DNA of 64,000 nucleotides from Paralichthys olivaceus (GCF_024713975.1 NC_091112.1:15596501-15660500), one strand, 5' to 3'; positions 22,886-36,400 are shown, numbered from the stretch's first letter. The notes: generated by a model from the sequence alone, not told the origin. Numbers and translations: made by a program.

Positions 22886-23457
22886 AGTGGTGCAATGAAA
22901 CAAAGTGGATTTACTTCATTACTGGACTTAAGTACATTTTACACATATCTGTACTTAACCTAAGTAGGTTTATTTTTGTACTTTTCACATTTACTCTGCT
23001 ACACGTATCAGCAAATAACTGTACTTACTCCCCAATGCATTTTGTAACATTTTGTTCACCTTGCTTTTTATATTTGTGACAGTAATCATTTACTACACTG
23101 GAATTGATTAATTGAATTAATCAGAGTGGACGGATAACATTAGAAGCCATCTCCTGCAGCAGCAGCTTTAGGTCATGGTCACACGAGCAAATTTGAAGCA
23201 TGAAAATCGCAGGTCAGAGTTCACCAAAGCGAAGTCACGCTGCGATTTGCCCCTCTACAGGAAGCAGATGATTGATTTTGCCACCTCACTCACACAGATT
23301 GAAAGTGAACGGGAGGCGAAGGTTTTAATGTTTAAAAGCAACTACTTATTTACCTTTTCCCGAGTAGAAAGTGTATGTGGTACTTTTACTTTTTAATTTT
23401 TGTCTATTTATTTGCACTTTTACTGAAGTAAAATGTTTGAGTAATTCCTCCACCACT
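22886..23457. mobile_element. Short inverted-repeat element (AGTGGTG ends), teleost 'ACTTTTACTTAAGTA' type
   Basis: It starts AGTGGTGCAATGAAAC and ends ATTCCTCCACCACT, so the ends form an inverted repeat AGTGGTGSA. The interior repeatedly carries TACTT/AAGTA words (e.g. CTTAAGTACATTTTAC). This arrangement matches a very common teleost non-autonomous DNA element, recalled from general pattern knowledge. There is no transposase frame. Confidence 0.7.
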
Positions 23458-24977
23458 CATCTTCCACTGGCCATCAGCTTTCCTGTGCACATACAACAGA
23501 CCCTGCACTGCATGTCCTTTTTTGGTCCAAATCCAAGCTGCTGTAATGTAAAGAGAAAGGATCCAAATTAACAAACAGGAAGACCCCTACTGATGACCTC
23601 ATTAGTGGCCGTTGCCTGTCTGTGCTGAGTCAGCAAATACCGAGCGACCACGCTGCGTTTTCAACAGGCAAATTAACAACACTTCTGCAGCACGACGAGA
23701 GCAAAAACTAGATGTTGATTAAGTGCAATTTCATCAAAATTAGTTGTTTAGTTGAGTCTGAAAAGAAGAGACTGTTGCTGATTGTGTTCTGTCTACAGAG
23801 GCTGTTTTGGTGACTGGATATCGAAGCAATTAAAAGATCTTATACGAAGAACTTCTACGCTGGATGCTTTTTGTCACTCTTGATCATTTTCATTTGTAGG
23901 AAGATTATATTTTATCCAGCACTGACATTGGCAAGTGCCTGCCCCGTTTGTATAATGTCCATACTATCCAGTGTATTTATGATTAAATACTGAGTGGTGC
24001 TCAGCTCTCTGCAAGTAGAACACGCAGTAAGAAAAAGACTTTTGCATATCAAGACAAAGATACATAATCACGGAGCGTGTTTGCAGAGTAAAAACTCAGT
24101 GATGAAGTGTCAAAAGCAGTTTGGATTTGATTATATACCCAGTTTAAACTGCTCCTTAATTCAATTACAGCACAGTATGATAATAAGGCCAGAAATGTGA
24201 GGATGTGTTCCGGCTGCCTGTGGGAGGGAGAACATCTGCAAGCCTCTGCGCTGAACGCTTTGTGTGCGAGTAATAAAGAGTGAGGGAGATAACGCCATAG
24301 GGAGGATAGTGTGCTGAGAGAGCAGTGTGTCAATGCATGTGTGGTGTGAATGTAAAGGGGAGATATGTCTTCATAATATAGCGTTGAAAATCCATTCAGC
24401 ACTGTCCATCCTTACTTATTTTTATCTGATGACTGCCCCCCCTCCCTCTCTCTCTGTCTCAATGTCTCCCTTTCGCTTCCCGACATCTACCAGGTGGCAG
24501 GGCCGATACGTGAGATGCTGAGTAGGTGATTTTAGAATATTCGTCGTGGATCATTCGATCATCCCCCGTGTGTGAGGGAGATTTGTGGGAACCATTTGAA
24601 TACTAATGTGTGATTTTTACCGCACGGGATAAAAGAGGAGTCTGTGGATTGTGGAAGCAAGAGACTAAATGTGACATTGTCACCGAGCAAATATGGCAGC
24701 ACATTTTCATTTGAGATGAGTGGGATCTCACTTTAAATCTAACTCTATATCTGGGGCGTCCTGGTTTGATAATCTCTCTTACTCTACAGCCCAATCAGAC
24801 CACTCAGGGTATTTACAATGCTTCAATCACGGTGAAAAATACCTCTCTCACATTGTAGTCTGGAGGAATGGCTGCAACTTCAATTGGACAAGCAAGGCCA
24901 TTTGAAAGAAGCCATTTGACAACACGTGTGGACAAGACAAAACAAAGTCATGTTTTCATTTCCGACTGCTTGCTTGT
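23458..24977. other. Unannotated non-coding stretch
   Basis: No gene, element ends or long repeat seen. A short CT-rich tract lies near 24445. Confidence 0.5.
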
Positions 24978-25352
24978 TTGTCTGTCCGTCTATTAGTTTG
25001 TTTCTAAGCGGTATTACCGAAAAAAATACTGCACAGATTACCATGAAATTCAGCGGAAGGATGGGTCAGGAAAAAACCCATTACATTTTGAGTGCAGATT
25101 CGGATCAGGGGGCGGATCAAGAAAAGGTTTTTTTCACATTAACATTGTGACATAGGGCATTTTTCAACTCAGAGAATAATTTACGTATCTTGATAAAAAG
25201 CAGTCTGACATGTTTAGGGGACGGATATTTATGAGTGAGTGCAATTTAGTGTAGATCCAAATAAAAATCTGGATGTAGTGATATGTGGTTTCATTAGGGG
25301 ACTGTTTGGCCTTGGCGAAGGTGTGCGCTCTGCTGAATGCCATTCTAGTTTT
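24978..25352. repeat. Dispersed teleost repeat ('CCTTGGCGAAGGTGTGCGCT' 3' end type)
   Basis: In order: a GTCTGTCCGTCT-like head, TTACCATGAAATTCAGCGGA, AACCCATTACATTTTG, GGATCAGGGGGCGGATCAAG, CATAGGGCATTTTTCAAC, GGGGACGGATATTTATGAGT, and CCTTGGCGAAGGTGTGCGCT followed by CTGCTGAATGCCATTCTAGT. This word order matches a repeat found very widely in fish. The class is not determined here. Confidence 0.7.
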
Positions 25353-26530
25353 CATTTTTCCCTCAACAGCTTCCACTACCTTTTGTTCCCAGTGCAATAG
25401 TAAAAATGCCTTTATGTCCCCATTTTGTTAACGATTCACTGGGTCTCAGCCTTCTTGTCCCACCTCTGATTGTAGCCATGTAGAAAATGCTTTTGTCTTG
25501 TTTTTGTACAAACCAGTTTGTCTCAAACGTACCAGATGCATTACTGCACATTAAGTGACTAGTAAGTAAACTACCTCCATCTTCGGAAATGTATTTTTTG
25601 CGTTTTGCTCCGCATTAGCCTACTGAATGGATTTTGATTTAAAGCACATGATGTTGGTAATGAAATGTGTTATGTAAATGTCACTGTGGTCACAGAGGCA
25701 GAATTTAAATCAGTACATTTTACAAGTATTTTCTACACAGTTCAGTTCGGTTGTATAATATGCAGGTTAAATGGAACAATGAAATGTAATGGAGGAGAAA
25801 ACAGGTCAGCAATAACCTGAGCACTAGCTGATGTGAATACTTGAGTATTCTGTTTTCTAGATAGTAGATAAATTGTATTGAAATTAGACATTTACCATTA
25901 CTAATTATTTTAAAGATCATGATTTTACATGTGAAATCATTTCATATCATTTTTGAAATAACCCAACATTAGTACCACAGATTGTAGCATTGATAATGAA
26001 TGATTCGATATTATAGTTTAATGAAATTTGTTTGTTATCTGACTCTGTAACTACTGATTTTTATTTTGATGTTATTGATTATGTTGCTTGAGCTGAATTC
26101 TTTTTTCTATGAATGTTCCTACCCACAGCTGTCCTCCATATTTGGTGGATGGATGTCTCATCGGCACAGCGATGGCACAGTGTGGGCTGAGGTGGCAACG
26201 ACAGGCTAATGCCAAAGCATTTAAGAGAGAGGTAGACACAGAGGGAGGAGGGGGGGGTTCTTGCATCAGAAAACACTTAGGGATGCCAACAGAGTAGATG
26301 AAGCAGAGATCAATGAGGCACAATTATTGTACACACACTGTAATTGATGAACACGTGGTTTGGGAGGACTTCCTCGCGACTCTGTAAACCTTACGAGCCA
26401 ATTTCAACCCAATCGAAGAGGTTCAATAAGACCAATTAACTCAAAGTGCCTTTATTTACCGGAGATACGGGTCGCCATGCTGCAGGGCGTCTGTATCTTT
26501 ATTTTTGAACCCTCTATAAATAACACACAG

Positions 26531-26553
26531 CAGCAGCAGTCGCAGCAGCAGCA
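26531..26553. repeat. Imperfect (CAG)n run
   Basis: CAGCAGCAGCAGTCGCAGCAGCAGCAG-like tract, not in a supported coding frame. Confidence 0.8.
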
Positions 26554-27009
26554 GAGTGCTTTAAAGTCCTTGACTATCAAGGGAGGTTCCACCGTGTCTA
26601 TTTCTTTCCTATTTACAATACAGCACATTCAGCTCTTTCAGATTAACATTAGACTCCAGTGCTGTGTGTAATCCTTGAAGAACCAGCTCTCTCAGCTGGA
26701 CTCCATGTCATGCTTCCTCCGCAGAAAATGTAACTCAGAAATAAAAATAGTCCTCAAATTATTCATCTCCAACTCCGGCTGGGATACTTTAATTAAAGCT
26801 GTTGGATCTCGAGCATTTCCAGTCCCACTCTGGCTGGCTCTGATGTGAGAATAGGACAGCAGTGACCATAAAGGTGATGTGTCTGGCTGTGGGTGTGCTG
26901 GAGCACCTAACTACCTCACTATGGGGCTTTCACAGCATCTCTGCGGTGGCCATAAATTCACCCTGTGATTGGGAAGAGGAGGTAATGAAGGGCCTGGAGT
27001 GTGATGCGG

Positions 27010-27063
<54 letters not shown>
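27010..27063. repeat. (CA)27 microsatellite
   Basis: Pure CA dinucleotide run of about 54 bases. Confidence 0.95.
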
Positions 27064-27065
<2 letters not shown>

Positions 27066-28862
27066 CCAGGCGTCTGAATGCACACACTTTTCTCCGTAAA
27101 TAACACCACGGCTGACCCTGACAGCGGTCTGATCATCTTGGTCTGCCACAATCACCTTCCCCCAGTAAATCTCTCTAATTAACTCTGCAGCTGAAAGCAA
27201 AGAGTCTCTCGTCCACTCGGTCCGAGGATTTTACAGCGTAATAGTTTCTGACAGGACACAAAATTAACTGAATAAAATTAAAAGTCTGTTCACTTGCTCC
27301 TTTTCTTGCTTCTCTCCAGCATTAATTGACGTTTTCAGAAGTGCTGGACATGTGGAATTGATGGCCGCGGACGCCAATTTAGTTCAAGGCGGACTAATGG
27401 CTTTTAAGTTACCTTGAAAATAAAAAGGGCAGAATTTTGTTTGACAGGATGTCACTTAACTGAATATATTCCTGTAGTGTGCATATCACCGTGCTGCCTC
27501 TGCTGGTTTTTCAAACGCTCTATTATTGATGTAACAGGCAGAATGAGTGAAGATGGAGGAAAATAAACAGCATGGCGTGTTAGGTAGATTAACAAATTGT
27601 CTCTGCGTCCTTTCACAGGCCTGAAAAGTGCCTTTCCTTTTCTATGCTCTTGACTCCACAGGACCGGGCCCAACCTCTGCTGACCTTTCGCATGTAACAT
27701 CTGAGTAATTGAATGAGAACCTGGATAAAGTTAATTGGCTGTTTCCATACAGTCTGAAAGCTACTGATAATTAATCAGAGAGAACAAAAGCCACTACATC
27801 ACCAGCTAATTATGGGTGAGCTCTTGGCAGGCTCGACACACAGGATCCTCACCGGTGTGTGTGTTTTCTTTTGCTTTCATCTGCAGCATGCGTCTGTGTG
27901 CGTCTGTTTGTGTCTCAGGCGAGCATTTGTAATATGCAGTTCTGCCTCATTACATTCTTGACAATGGGTTTTAAATGCAGCACGCACAACATTCATGTAG
28001 CATATTTCAGATATTTGGAATTGTTTATCAAAACCTAATTAGGTAATAATTACTGAGTGTCGGCCAAATGCGTGAGCGGAAGCATTTTTTGTTGATTTGA
28101 AACTCAGACTTTTACATATCAGTTATGAGGAAATGTAGATAAGTTGAAGGTCAGTGAATTTCTCTTCACACATGCTGCTCAATGTGACTCAATGTAACAG
28201 GGGAGTTTAGTATTGAGTGCATTATTCTATTATGAAAAAGGAGCAGGAGATCTTACATGTTTCTTCTGACTCACAGAAGCAAACAACAAAATCCTCCAGA
28301 AAAATTGTTCATAAGAGCCGCCACATAAATTAAACAAGACAAATGTGTGAGCATACAACACAATAACTTTAAGCAAGCAAGTAAACATACATACATAATA
28401 AATGTGGAGAAAATGTGTTTTTTTATGATTGCAATGTCATGCACCTCTCCCATGAAGTACAACACCAAAACGGTATGCAACATTGTGGTTATACAAAATA
28501 CCGTACATACGAATATATTCAAATGTATAATGCATACAAATACACATTCATGATATGTTGTATCTGTAAATATTTGACATGTCTTGGCCTCCATAGATGT
28601 GGAACATTAAAGTATTTTTGACCCCATGTTCACTTTGGGATCCCAAAACTTACCAACCATTCCATATAATGACTATGGAGTGTAGGTAATATCTATTTAC
28701 AAAGAACGTGACATATTACAAACATATATATGACTCTGTTACATATATTGCATAAACATTTGGCAGTGTTACACAAACAAAGTATTATTTCCTTAACTTT
28801 TGTTAAACAAATGTATTATTTATATCTATATTAAGTTCAACTTTCTTCTAAAGGGCAAATAC

Positions 28863-29000
28863 GCTGTATATAAAAATGGACAATGCGTCTCCACGTCCTC
28901 CCACTATCCAAAGGTTAAGCCAAAATTGCCGAAATATGAACGCTGCCAGCCACTAGATGGTGATCAAGATATTTGGCTTCACTTTTTGGGAGTAAACACA
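28863..29000. mobile_element. TIR family 1, copy F: fold-back of two 5' ends
   Basis: The left half CTGTATATAAAAATGGACAA and AGGTTAAGCCAAAAT is in plus orientation. The right half, TGCCAGCCACTAGATGGTGA and AAGATATTTGGCTTCACTTT, is the same end in minus orientation. It is thus a head-to-head remnant of the family whose other copies are at 36011, 49393, 55680, 57989 and 60840. Confidence 0.5.
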
Positions 29001-32000
29001 TACTCCTGGTAGATAACTCTGTGACATGATGGTCACTGTTGTGATGCATTTATCAAGACGAAAGATAAAGTGGGAGCTAGATCATGTGAGGAACACATTT
29101 AAAGTCTCTGAGGCCTTGTAGCTCCTTCGGAGGCTGTGCTGCGAGCAGCGCTGTGAGCCAAATCCGAATTGCAGAATTGCAGCCAATTGTAGCATGCTGA
29201 TGTTTACAAAGCACCGTAAAACAATGATCAACATCTTAGTGTGTGTGTGTGTGTATTATGCTAATATTTGCTAATTAGCACTAAATTCAAAGTACATCTC
29301 AGGCTGCCATGAAATTTTCATCTGACAGCAGCTAATTTCTGCAGTTACATGCACATGTGATTTAACACGGTCTGGTGTTTACATGTGCTGACACATGGAA
29401 TCAGAATATAAAGGCTCCCTGTGCATTTTTCTGTCAAACCACTGCAGCAGCCTTTAACCCAAAGCAACCAGAAATGATAAACATGTGAATTGTCGAATCA
29501 AATATGCATCTCTTTACTGTGATGACTGTCTGATGTTTTTGTGTTTGTAGTCTTTGCAGGGACAATTATAACCACACATGCTGATGATCAAACATCAGCT
29601 CTGTTCCCTTCTGGCTTTTTGCAGATATACAACCTTCCTTAAGTTCACATCCAAAATATGAATTCCTTTCAACATTTCCTGTAATTTTACATCTTTTCTG
29701 GCTCTCTGCAAAAAACCCAACACAGGCCTTTCTTTAGTGGTTTCACTGTTGTCATTTGATATAAAAAAACTGATCAAACTCCTGTAACACCAGAATTGAA
29801 GTGGCTCTGTGTGTTCCGCTGAAATCAAATGTCTCATCCCCAGATAAAAACACTTTGCCTCAGAAGTTCTTGTGTTCTGGTTTACAATAATGGCTGTGTC
29901 ATCGCAAAAGAGGACACTCTTCAAAAGAGGACATCACCACTTTCAGTTCAAACTGGATGGTGAGTCAGGGCCGCAGCCCTATTGCTTCTGCAAAATTATT
30001 GAATTCATTATCTAACTTGTCAGTCGCTGTTATGATTATAAAGATGAAAATCATCTTTTATTTGCCCCTTGGTGGGATAAATAACAGCATTACTTTTTAA
30101 AACCCGCTGTTTTATCTTTGCATGGGTTTGTTCTACAATCAATTAATTAATCATTCTACCATCAAAGGTTTCAGTCCGATGTCTGATGTTGTCAGCAGCT
30201 TTTATTAAATTATTTTCCAGGCAGGTCCGTCTTCCAGACAGCAGGCAAAGTCATCTTAAAGTGAAGAATACTTTTCTCTCTTTCCATTTTTTTCTGCCAA
30301 GCCCCATGTGTGCCTGTGGCATCCACCTTTTATTAAGGGATGTAATATCCACCATACCATAGGCCCAATATTCCTCAGCCCCCCACTCCAACTTTCTTTT
30401 TTTTCTCCTCACACACACACATACCCACACACGCAGCATGGCAGGAGCTCCATCTTAAAGAAATGAGAGGAGCTGAGGAGCAATTAGATTCAGCTGGAGA
30501 CTTTTTTAATGTGAATTCCTCCCCGACGCGGAGCTGCTTCCCTCCAGAGAAATCTCAAAGTCAAGTATAGGATCTTTGATCATTTACAGCCATATGGTAC
30601 GCCGAAGCATGGACCCAGAATGGTGTGTGTGTGTGAGTATGTACGCACGTGTCCCGACTTTGTCTGCAAGGTCAAATAATGCTAAACTAATTCAAATGGA
30701 ATATACTTCCCTTGATACAGATTCAACCGAGAGTAGGAAATGAGGTGTTATTCCAAGGTGGTTTTATAAAGTATTAGCAAAACGAACTCAGGTGGAAGTT
30801 ATCAGACTGAATAGGTCAACGCAGATGTGACCTTTGCGATGACAAAGTCAGCGAGTAGTGAAGTTGGATAAGGCCACACAGATTGTAACTCGCTGTTACA
30901 GAGAGTCTCAATGATACATATAAATAAAATATCAATAGTGATATAATTATTTGAATGCTCTCTACATCATTGCATTAAGGCTTGTGTGCTTAAAAACTCT
31001 GATTAAAGCTTTTACATTGTAGCCCTGCTGGTAGCACTTCTGCATCTGAGCACTTTTCTCTGTGCCAGACTCTGCTCCTCTTTTCTTTTCTAATCACTCA
31101 CACGTGTAGAACTGGTCTTTATAAAAACCTGCTGAATTCACTCATGGATGAGGAAAGTTCATTTAGGTTTAGTTATTAATCGATGGTTTCGTTTCGGTCA
31201 CTTTAACCCTGATGTCCTGACTGTGCACATCACGTTGTACGCCTTGTGTTGTGTAATGTGTATTTTTTAAAATACGTATCTTAATAACTCTAGAGTGAAT
31301 CAAACAAAAGAAAGAGAAAAGAACATGGCTTTCTTTTCTTCCTAACAATGTTTCTCATTTTCCATATTTTGCATAAGGATTCTTGTTCTGTCATTTGGCA
31401 TGGATGATGCCTCAAATTACCATGAGCCTCAGCTGCTATTGCTATGAGTAAAAACGCCAATGACAGCGATTTGATGTTACATGTCAAAACATGGCAGCAG
31501 AGTTACCCAATTCATCAAAAACTGATCCAGACAAGAAAATTGATTCAAGCTGCAAATTGCATTTTTAGTTTTAATTCAGCAATTAGGATAAATGAATCAA
31601 TTCAAAGCTTGAGCAGTCTCAACCAACCCATTTCTAATTGCACTTAGCTGTTACATACTGTTACACCTAATGAGCATGGCAGCCTGTCTGAGCTCTCAAA
31701 TCTCTCATTGTCTTTCCATTATTTTGTTTCAGTACTGCATCTGTTGCATGTTAGAAACGACATCAACAAGCCCACATGTGAGCTTTTCCTGCTGTTTTCT
31801 CACATGAGCCCATTCAAGAGCTGGCAGGGAAAATTCCTGAAAATGTGCAACTGACTCTGACATTTGTGTTGTTACATACAGCTCCTCGGGATAGTTACAG
31901 GAGATTATCTGGAGTTGTGCATGTCTGAAATCAGCTTAGGGTTCTATGTTAATTATAAAACATCGCCATATATACTAGTAGATGTGAAAAGAATGCTGAG

Positions 32001-32714
32001 AGATGTTAAAAAGTTCTCATGCACTGCAAACCAGTGGGATGATTTCTAGTGTTTCATACCATATTTATCCCCAGTTTAAAAAGACTCAATAGAAAAATAA
32101 ATGACTTCAAGTTAAAACTGCAATGCAAATAAGAGAAATATGAGAGTAATTCTTGAGAGGGAGACGATATTTATAAAAACAGCCAGATAATTATTGCAAA
32201 GATCTATTAAAATTGTTTATTTTCAAACATCTCTTTGAAAAGGACTTCCCCCTGTTTTTACCTGTCACTGTCGAAACACTGAAAACAAGTCTCTCCACAG
32301 ATGTCATTTTCATATTGGGTATTTTTCACAGAGCGTTGCGGAGATGAGATTAAAATAAAGATGCACTTCTTTTCATCTTTTGTGAGGAAACCACAAGACA
32401 TGTTTACTCATTTTACTGTCGGCTAAGATGAAAATAACTAACAGAAATTACCATCAATCCAAACTAATGTTGTCCTTTTCCTTTTGTTTAAAGGAGAGCT
32501 GAGGCAGCTCAGTACTGCACTTCCATAAGGTTGAGGAACTTACAATATATCATGAATAAAGTTTTTAAAGAATGACAATTGAAGAAACAGAGGCTCAGGT
32601 ATTCTATATTTTTTGATATGACTCATGCTTCAAAATTCACTTGATCCTGAATTTATATTTCTTTCAAACGCCATTCCCTTGGATTGTCATGTAGGGTTTT
32701 TATTATAATTTTGT
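29001..32714. other. Unannotated stretch with one dispersed repeat
   Basis: Apart from the repeat at 29188-29320 no gene is supported. A minus-strand frame near 29595-29924 starts with an FCDDTAIIV-like word but shows no further reverse-transcriptase pattern. Interrupted GT runs occur near 29238 and 30621. Confidence 0.45.
29188..29320. repeat. Dispersed teleost repeat fragment (TGCTAATTAGCACTAAA type)
   Basis: TGTAGCATGCTGATGTTTAC, then TATGCTAATATTTGCTAATT, AGCACTAAATTCAAAGTAC and CTCAGGCTGCCATGAA follow the order of a repeat common in percomorph fish. The interior carries a short GT run. Confidence 0.5.
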
Positions 32715-32778
32715 CATCCATCCATCCATCCGCCCATATCTACACCACTTATCCTTTGAGGGTCATTGGAGGGCTGGT
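32715..32778. repeat. Fish repeat tail (CATCCATCCATC...CACTTATCC)
   Basis: CATCCATCCATCCATCCGCC followed by TCTACACCACTTATCC and GGAGGGCTGG. This matches the very common fish 'ATCCATCCATTTTCTATACC' type repeat end, only as a fragment. Confidence 0.55.
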
Positions 32779-34403
32779 GTTTACGCTCTCAGTCTTGAAA
32801 AGAGGCCCTCCAGAGTGAGAGCCACCCTGTTTCCTTCTCCTGCCTTAAGCTCTACATTTGAAGGAGACATATCATAATTAGGTTGATAATTTTAATTTGG
32901 ATTATCTCTTGAAAAGGTTTACTTGCTGTAATGGTTAGAAAAGTCATGGTTTTACCTCCTGTCTCTTGGAGGTGCCCTCCGATAAACCCCAGACTGCTCT
33001 GATTGGCCAGCTGACACACGTGTAGGAAATCTCAGTTGTGATCAAATGTGATGAATTGTGATGTCACATACCAGAATGCAGAAGTATTGGCCGGACAACT
33101 GATGATGTTTCAGGAGCTTCAGGAGCAATGTTTCCTGTTGTACTGCCGACTTTGGGCTATTTAACTTTGCACAACTCCTACTTAAAAAAAACTATACAAC
33201 ACACTTGAAGACAGATTTAATTGAGAGATATAAGAGTGGTATCAATTCTCTTGACTAAATATTAATGATTACATAATAATAATGTCCCTAAATTCTTTAG
33301 TTTACTGACATTTTAACTTAGATTCTGTCCTATATTTCAAAATGCAGCCAGAACAAGCTAAAAAATATATTTTTATTTTTATAAAAATTATAGGAGAACC
33401 CCAGGACAAATGGAAAACAGGAAATTATATGCGGATCAAATATCAAATCAAATAACTTTAATGTAAGTATAATTTATACATTAAGAAACCTATGATTCAA
33501 GTAGGAGTGATTGAAGGGGAAAAAAGGAAACAATGTCACAATCAGTCCCAGTCAGTTTGAATTACGTCAATTTGAAAGATCATACAGTACAATGTGTTCT
33601 CTTTAAACTAACTGAACTCAGATGTTCTCGGTGTTCTCATTCACTCCCTCCTTCAATTGCTTCTGAACTAGATCAAACTTTCTCTTGCCCGATTTGCATG
33701 AGATCATTTCTGTGTCTGCTTGTTCCTGAGCTTCACTGAAGTCGTGTACGCTGTAAAAGTGATACAGCTTTTCTTTTCCTGCCCCATTAAATCCAGAGAG
33801 GACATTTCTCATGTAATGTGCTTCTTTGCCATGGCATTTTGATTGGATCCAACATTTCATTTTTAGAATTATTATGAACATCCTTAAAATTTTTAAATTC
33901 CTGTGGGTTGAACAAAGCTTGGCCACATAATATACTTTATATGTGCAATGTTAAATGATGCTTGAAGCAATTTGGAGAAAAAAAATCTCCATAATTTTGT
34001 TGTAAATTGTAGTAATGTCACACGAAGGAAGACAATACCTAAGCAGGACTTTTCATTATTCTTCAGGGGAAACCTAGTTCTTTTATTTCTATTTCTAACA
34101 CCTTTAAATACTCAAGGTCTCCCCTTTATCCCTCAACGCTGAAGTGTTCACATTCCAGGGCGGCTTCACCAAGGCCTGCTGTTGAGTATTTATAAAGTTG
34201 CTGACTTGGCGTGTTTTTGAGCACAGAGAAAGGTAGCGAGGTATTAGAAAAATACTATCGCTTCACTCTGTGAGACTTACACTAAATTCACCATCCATCG
34301 TGCCTCAGAGCTATGTCTGCTCCCCTCCCTACCTCAGAGAGTCGAGAGGGGGAAAAGAAAGGGAAAACCGGGATGAGACAGAACCATCTTTTTACCTTCA
34401 CTG

Positions 34404-34405
<2 letters not shown>
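32779..34405. other. Unannotated stretch, possible old repeat at 32880-33200
   Basis: GCTCTGATTGGCCAGCTGAC and a GTGATGTCAC word near 33060 resemble a dispersed teleost repeat, but I cannot fix its ends. No gene seen. Confidence 0.35.
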
Positions 34406-34406
<1 letters not shown>

Positions 34407-34467
<61 letters not shown>

Positions 34468-34474
34468 TGTGTGC
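34407..34474. repeat. (GT)n microsatellite, about 33 units
   Basis: GT run with one AT interruption near 34461. Confidence 0.95.
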
Positions 34475-36010
34475 ACTCTGCCCTCTCCAGTTCCCTGCAG
34501 GTGCTTCAGACAGTATAAGCTGTGGCCCTGGACAAACCAGCTCAGGAAGAGGTCTCACTTCCAGTTAGTCTCAGCAGGACAAAGTAGAGCAGTTGGTGCA
34601 GCTTCCCGCTCAGTGCAAAGATATCGTCGCTTAGCACTGTGGTGCTGTTGGTCTGCACGTGCGTCAACTGAAGCGTCAAACAGGGTAGGCAAGGCAACAG
34701 ATTACCTGGGGCTCGGAGCCAAGAGAGGGCCCCAAGAATGGCTGATTACGCAGGTAAAACATTTTTTAGAACGCCCTTAAAGGTAGGGTTGGTAAGTTGT
34801 TTCTGAAATCATTTTTATTTAATTTGTTGAAATCCTTTTCACGTCCCGATATGCATCATTAAATAAAGAAACAAAGCCGGTGTCTGTGGTTCTTGTAGCA
34901 CTGGTTGGTATTGATTGGTGTGCCTGTCTGTCACTAACTGACCTGCCCTCCTGCAAGCACCTGGCCCCTGCTCTTACTGTGCATGACCAGAGTCTTCACG
35001 AGTCGAAGAGACGCTATCTACAGGAAACTGCAACAACACTGTGGTTGGAGCTTTCTTCCAAAAGCTTTGTAGTTGTGGTGGTTTGGTTGAAGACTAGAAT
35101 GTCTAAATGTGTGTGTATGATGGTGGTTGTGGGTTTGCTCTTAAATGGAACAAGAACATTGGTTGTGTATACACATGCACATTGCTTATAATTCTGATAA
35201 TCAAAGTATTGTTTAAAAATTGGTATCACGTGTTTCTAAATTTGTTTCTTGGGTTTGGGTTGATGTAAGGCCCCCAAGTCCCTTTTCCTTGGGGGAACAC
35301 ATCTTTGTGCCAAGGGAAGTTTTACAAATGCATACATAAACTTTTGTGGACAGTAAAGACGGTAACTAGTTCCACCTGAGGACAGTTGTAACTATGGAGT
35401 AAATCAGTTCTGTGACAGTTAGGCATTAAGTGGAGACAACTGGTGTGTAATTTGTTTATAGTGCAGGGTTTGGAGGTGTGGGGAGCCTCACTGTGTGCCT
35501 ATGACCTCTGGAGAACGGTCTGCAGTCATTTAGATGATCATCAAGTTGTTCATCACTATTTGAGTAACTGAGCTAAGCATCTGATTTACTAAAACAATCT
35601 TTGAAAACCCTGAGGGTTGTGTAACACTTACAGTTCTTAAGATGTTCCCACAATATTCAAAGACTCCTCTGAGCACCTTGATAAAAAGGTCTGTTGCATG
35701 AAAAAAACAGTCGATTGTTAATCTGTTCCTTAATTTGCAACTGGAATTTAAAGAAAATATTCATGTTGAGGTTTTTTATTTCTTTTTTTTGCATAAAAAC
35801 ACATTAGAAATCTTTTTTAACCTGACAAGTGATTACAGCCAGATGGTTCTTTGAGGATTCTCAAAATACACTGTACAGTTGTAAAACTGATTCCTACAGT
35901 AGCTCTGTGACTTGAATGCAATGGTAATACATGGGAGGAACAGACTGAGGCTATGGTGAAGCAAGCTATTGATGTCTGTAAATGCTTCCTAGACTGTCTG
36001 TTCAACCCTT
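34475..36010. other. Unannotated stretch with a repeat-like start at 34776
   Basis: CCTTAAAGGTAGGGTTGGTAA at 34775 resembles the end of a widespread fish repeat, but no matching inverted end was found. A small hairpin GCCCCCAAG...CTTGGGGG lies at about 35270-35296. No gene seen. Confidence 0.35.
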
Positions 36011-36400
36011 TGAGTGTATATAAAGATGACAACTCCCTAAAATGACGCGATCGCACCCTGGTGGCTGGCTGCAGTACAGGTCATAAACCCTGCCTCCTCT
36101 GTGTTAGTGGATGGGATATGGACCAAACTTTAAATCCAAAATACATGTGAAATACATTTGTCTTAAGGATGGTTTCTGTCATTTTACTTAAGTTTTCATT
36201 GTCTCATTGAATTTGCTTTTATTTAGTTATTTGACACCCTAAAAATGGAATGATTGACAGCTGAGACTGACTTGTGATTGGTCAAACTTGTATACCGGCA
36301 GGGACTCTCACTCCTGATGGTAGCGTCCATATCCAGGATATTGTAGCTCCATTTTTGTGTAAGTGGAGAAGCATCGTCCAACTTTATATGATGTCAATGG
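36011..36400 (+). mobile_element. TIR family 1, copy A (near full length)
   Basis: It starts TGAGTGTATATAAAGATGAC and ends CATCGTCCAACTTTATATGA then TGTCAATGG; the end is the inverse of the start, giving terminal inverted repeats of about 28 bp. The interior has ACCCTGGTGGCTGGCTGCAG, GGATGGTTTCTGTCATTTTA and TGTGATTGGTCAAACTTGTA, all shared in order with copies B, C and D. There is no open frame. Confidence 0.7.

Larger units (their letters stand above)
25353..28862. other. Unannotated unique-looking stretch
   Basis: No exon supported. It contains an imperfect CAG run (26531-26553), a (CA)27 tract, and a region at 27170-27815 with several TAATTA/TTAATT homeodomain-type words that might be a conserved non-coding element. 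Confidence 0.45.
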
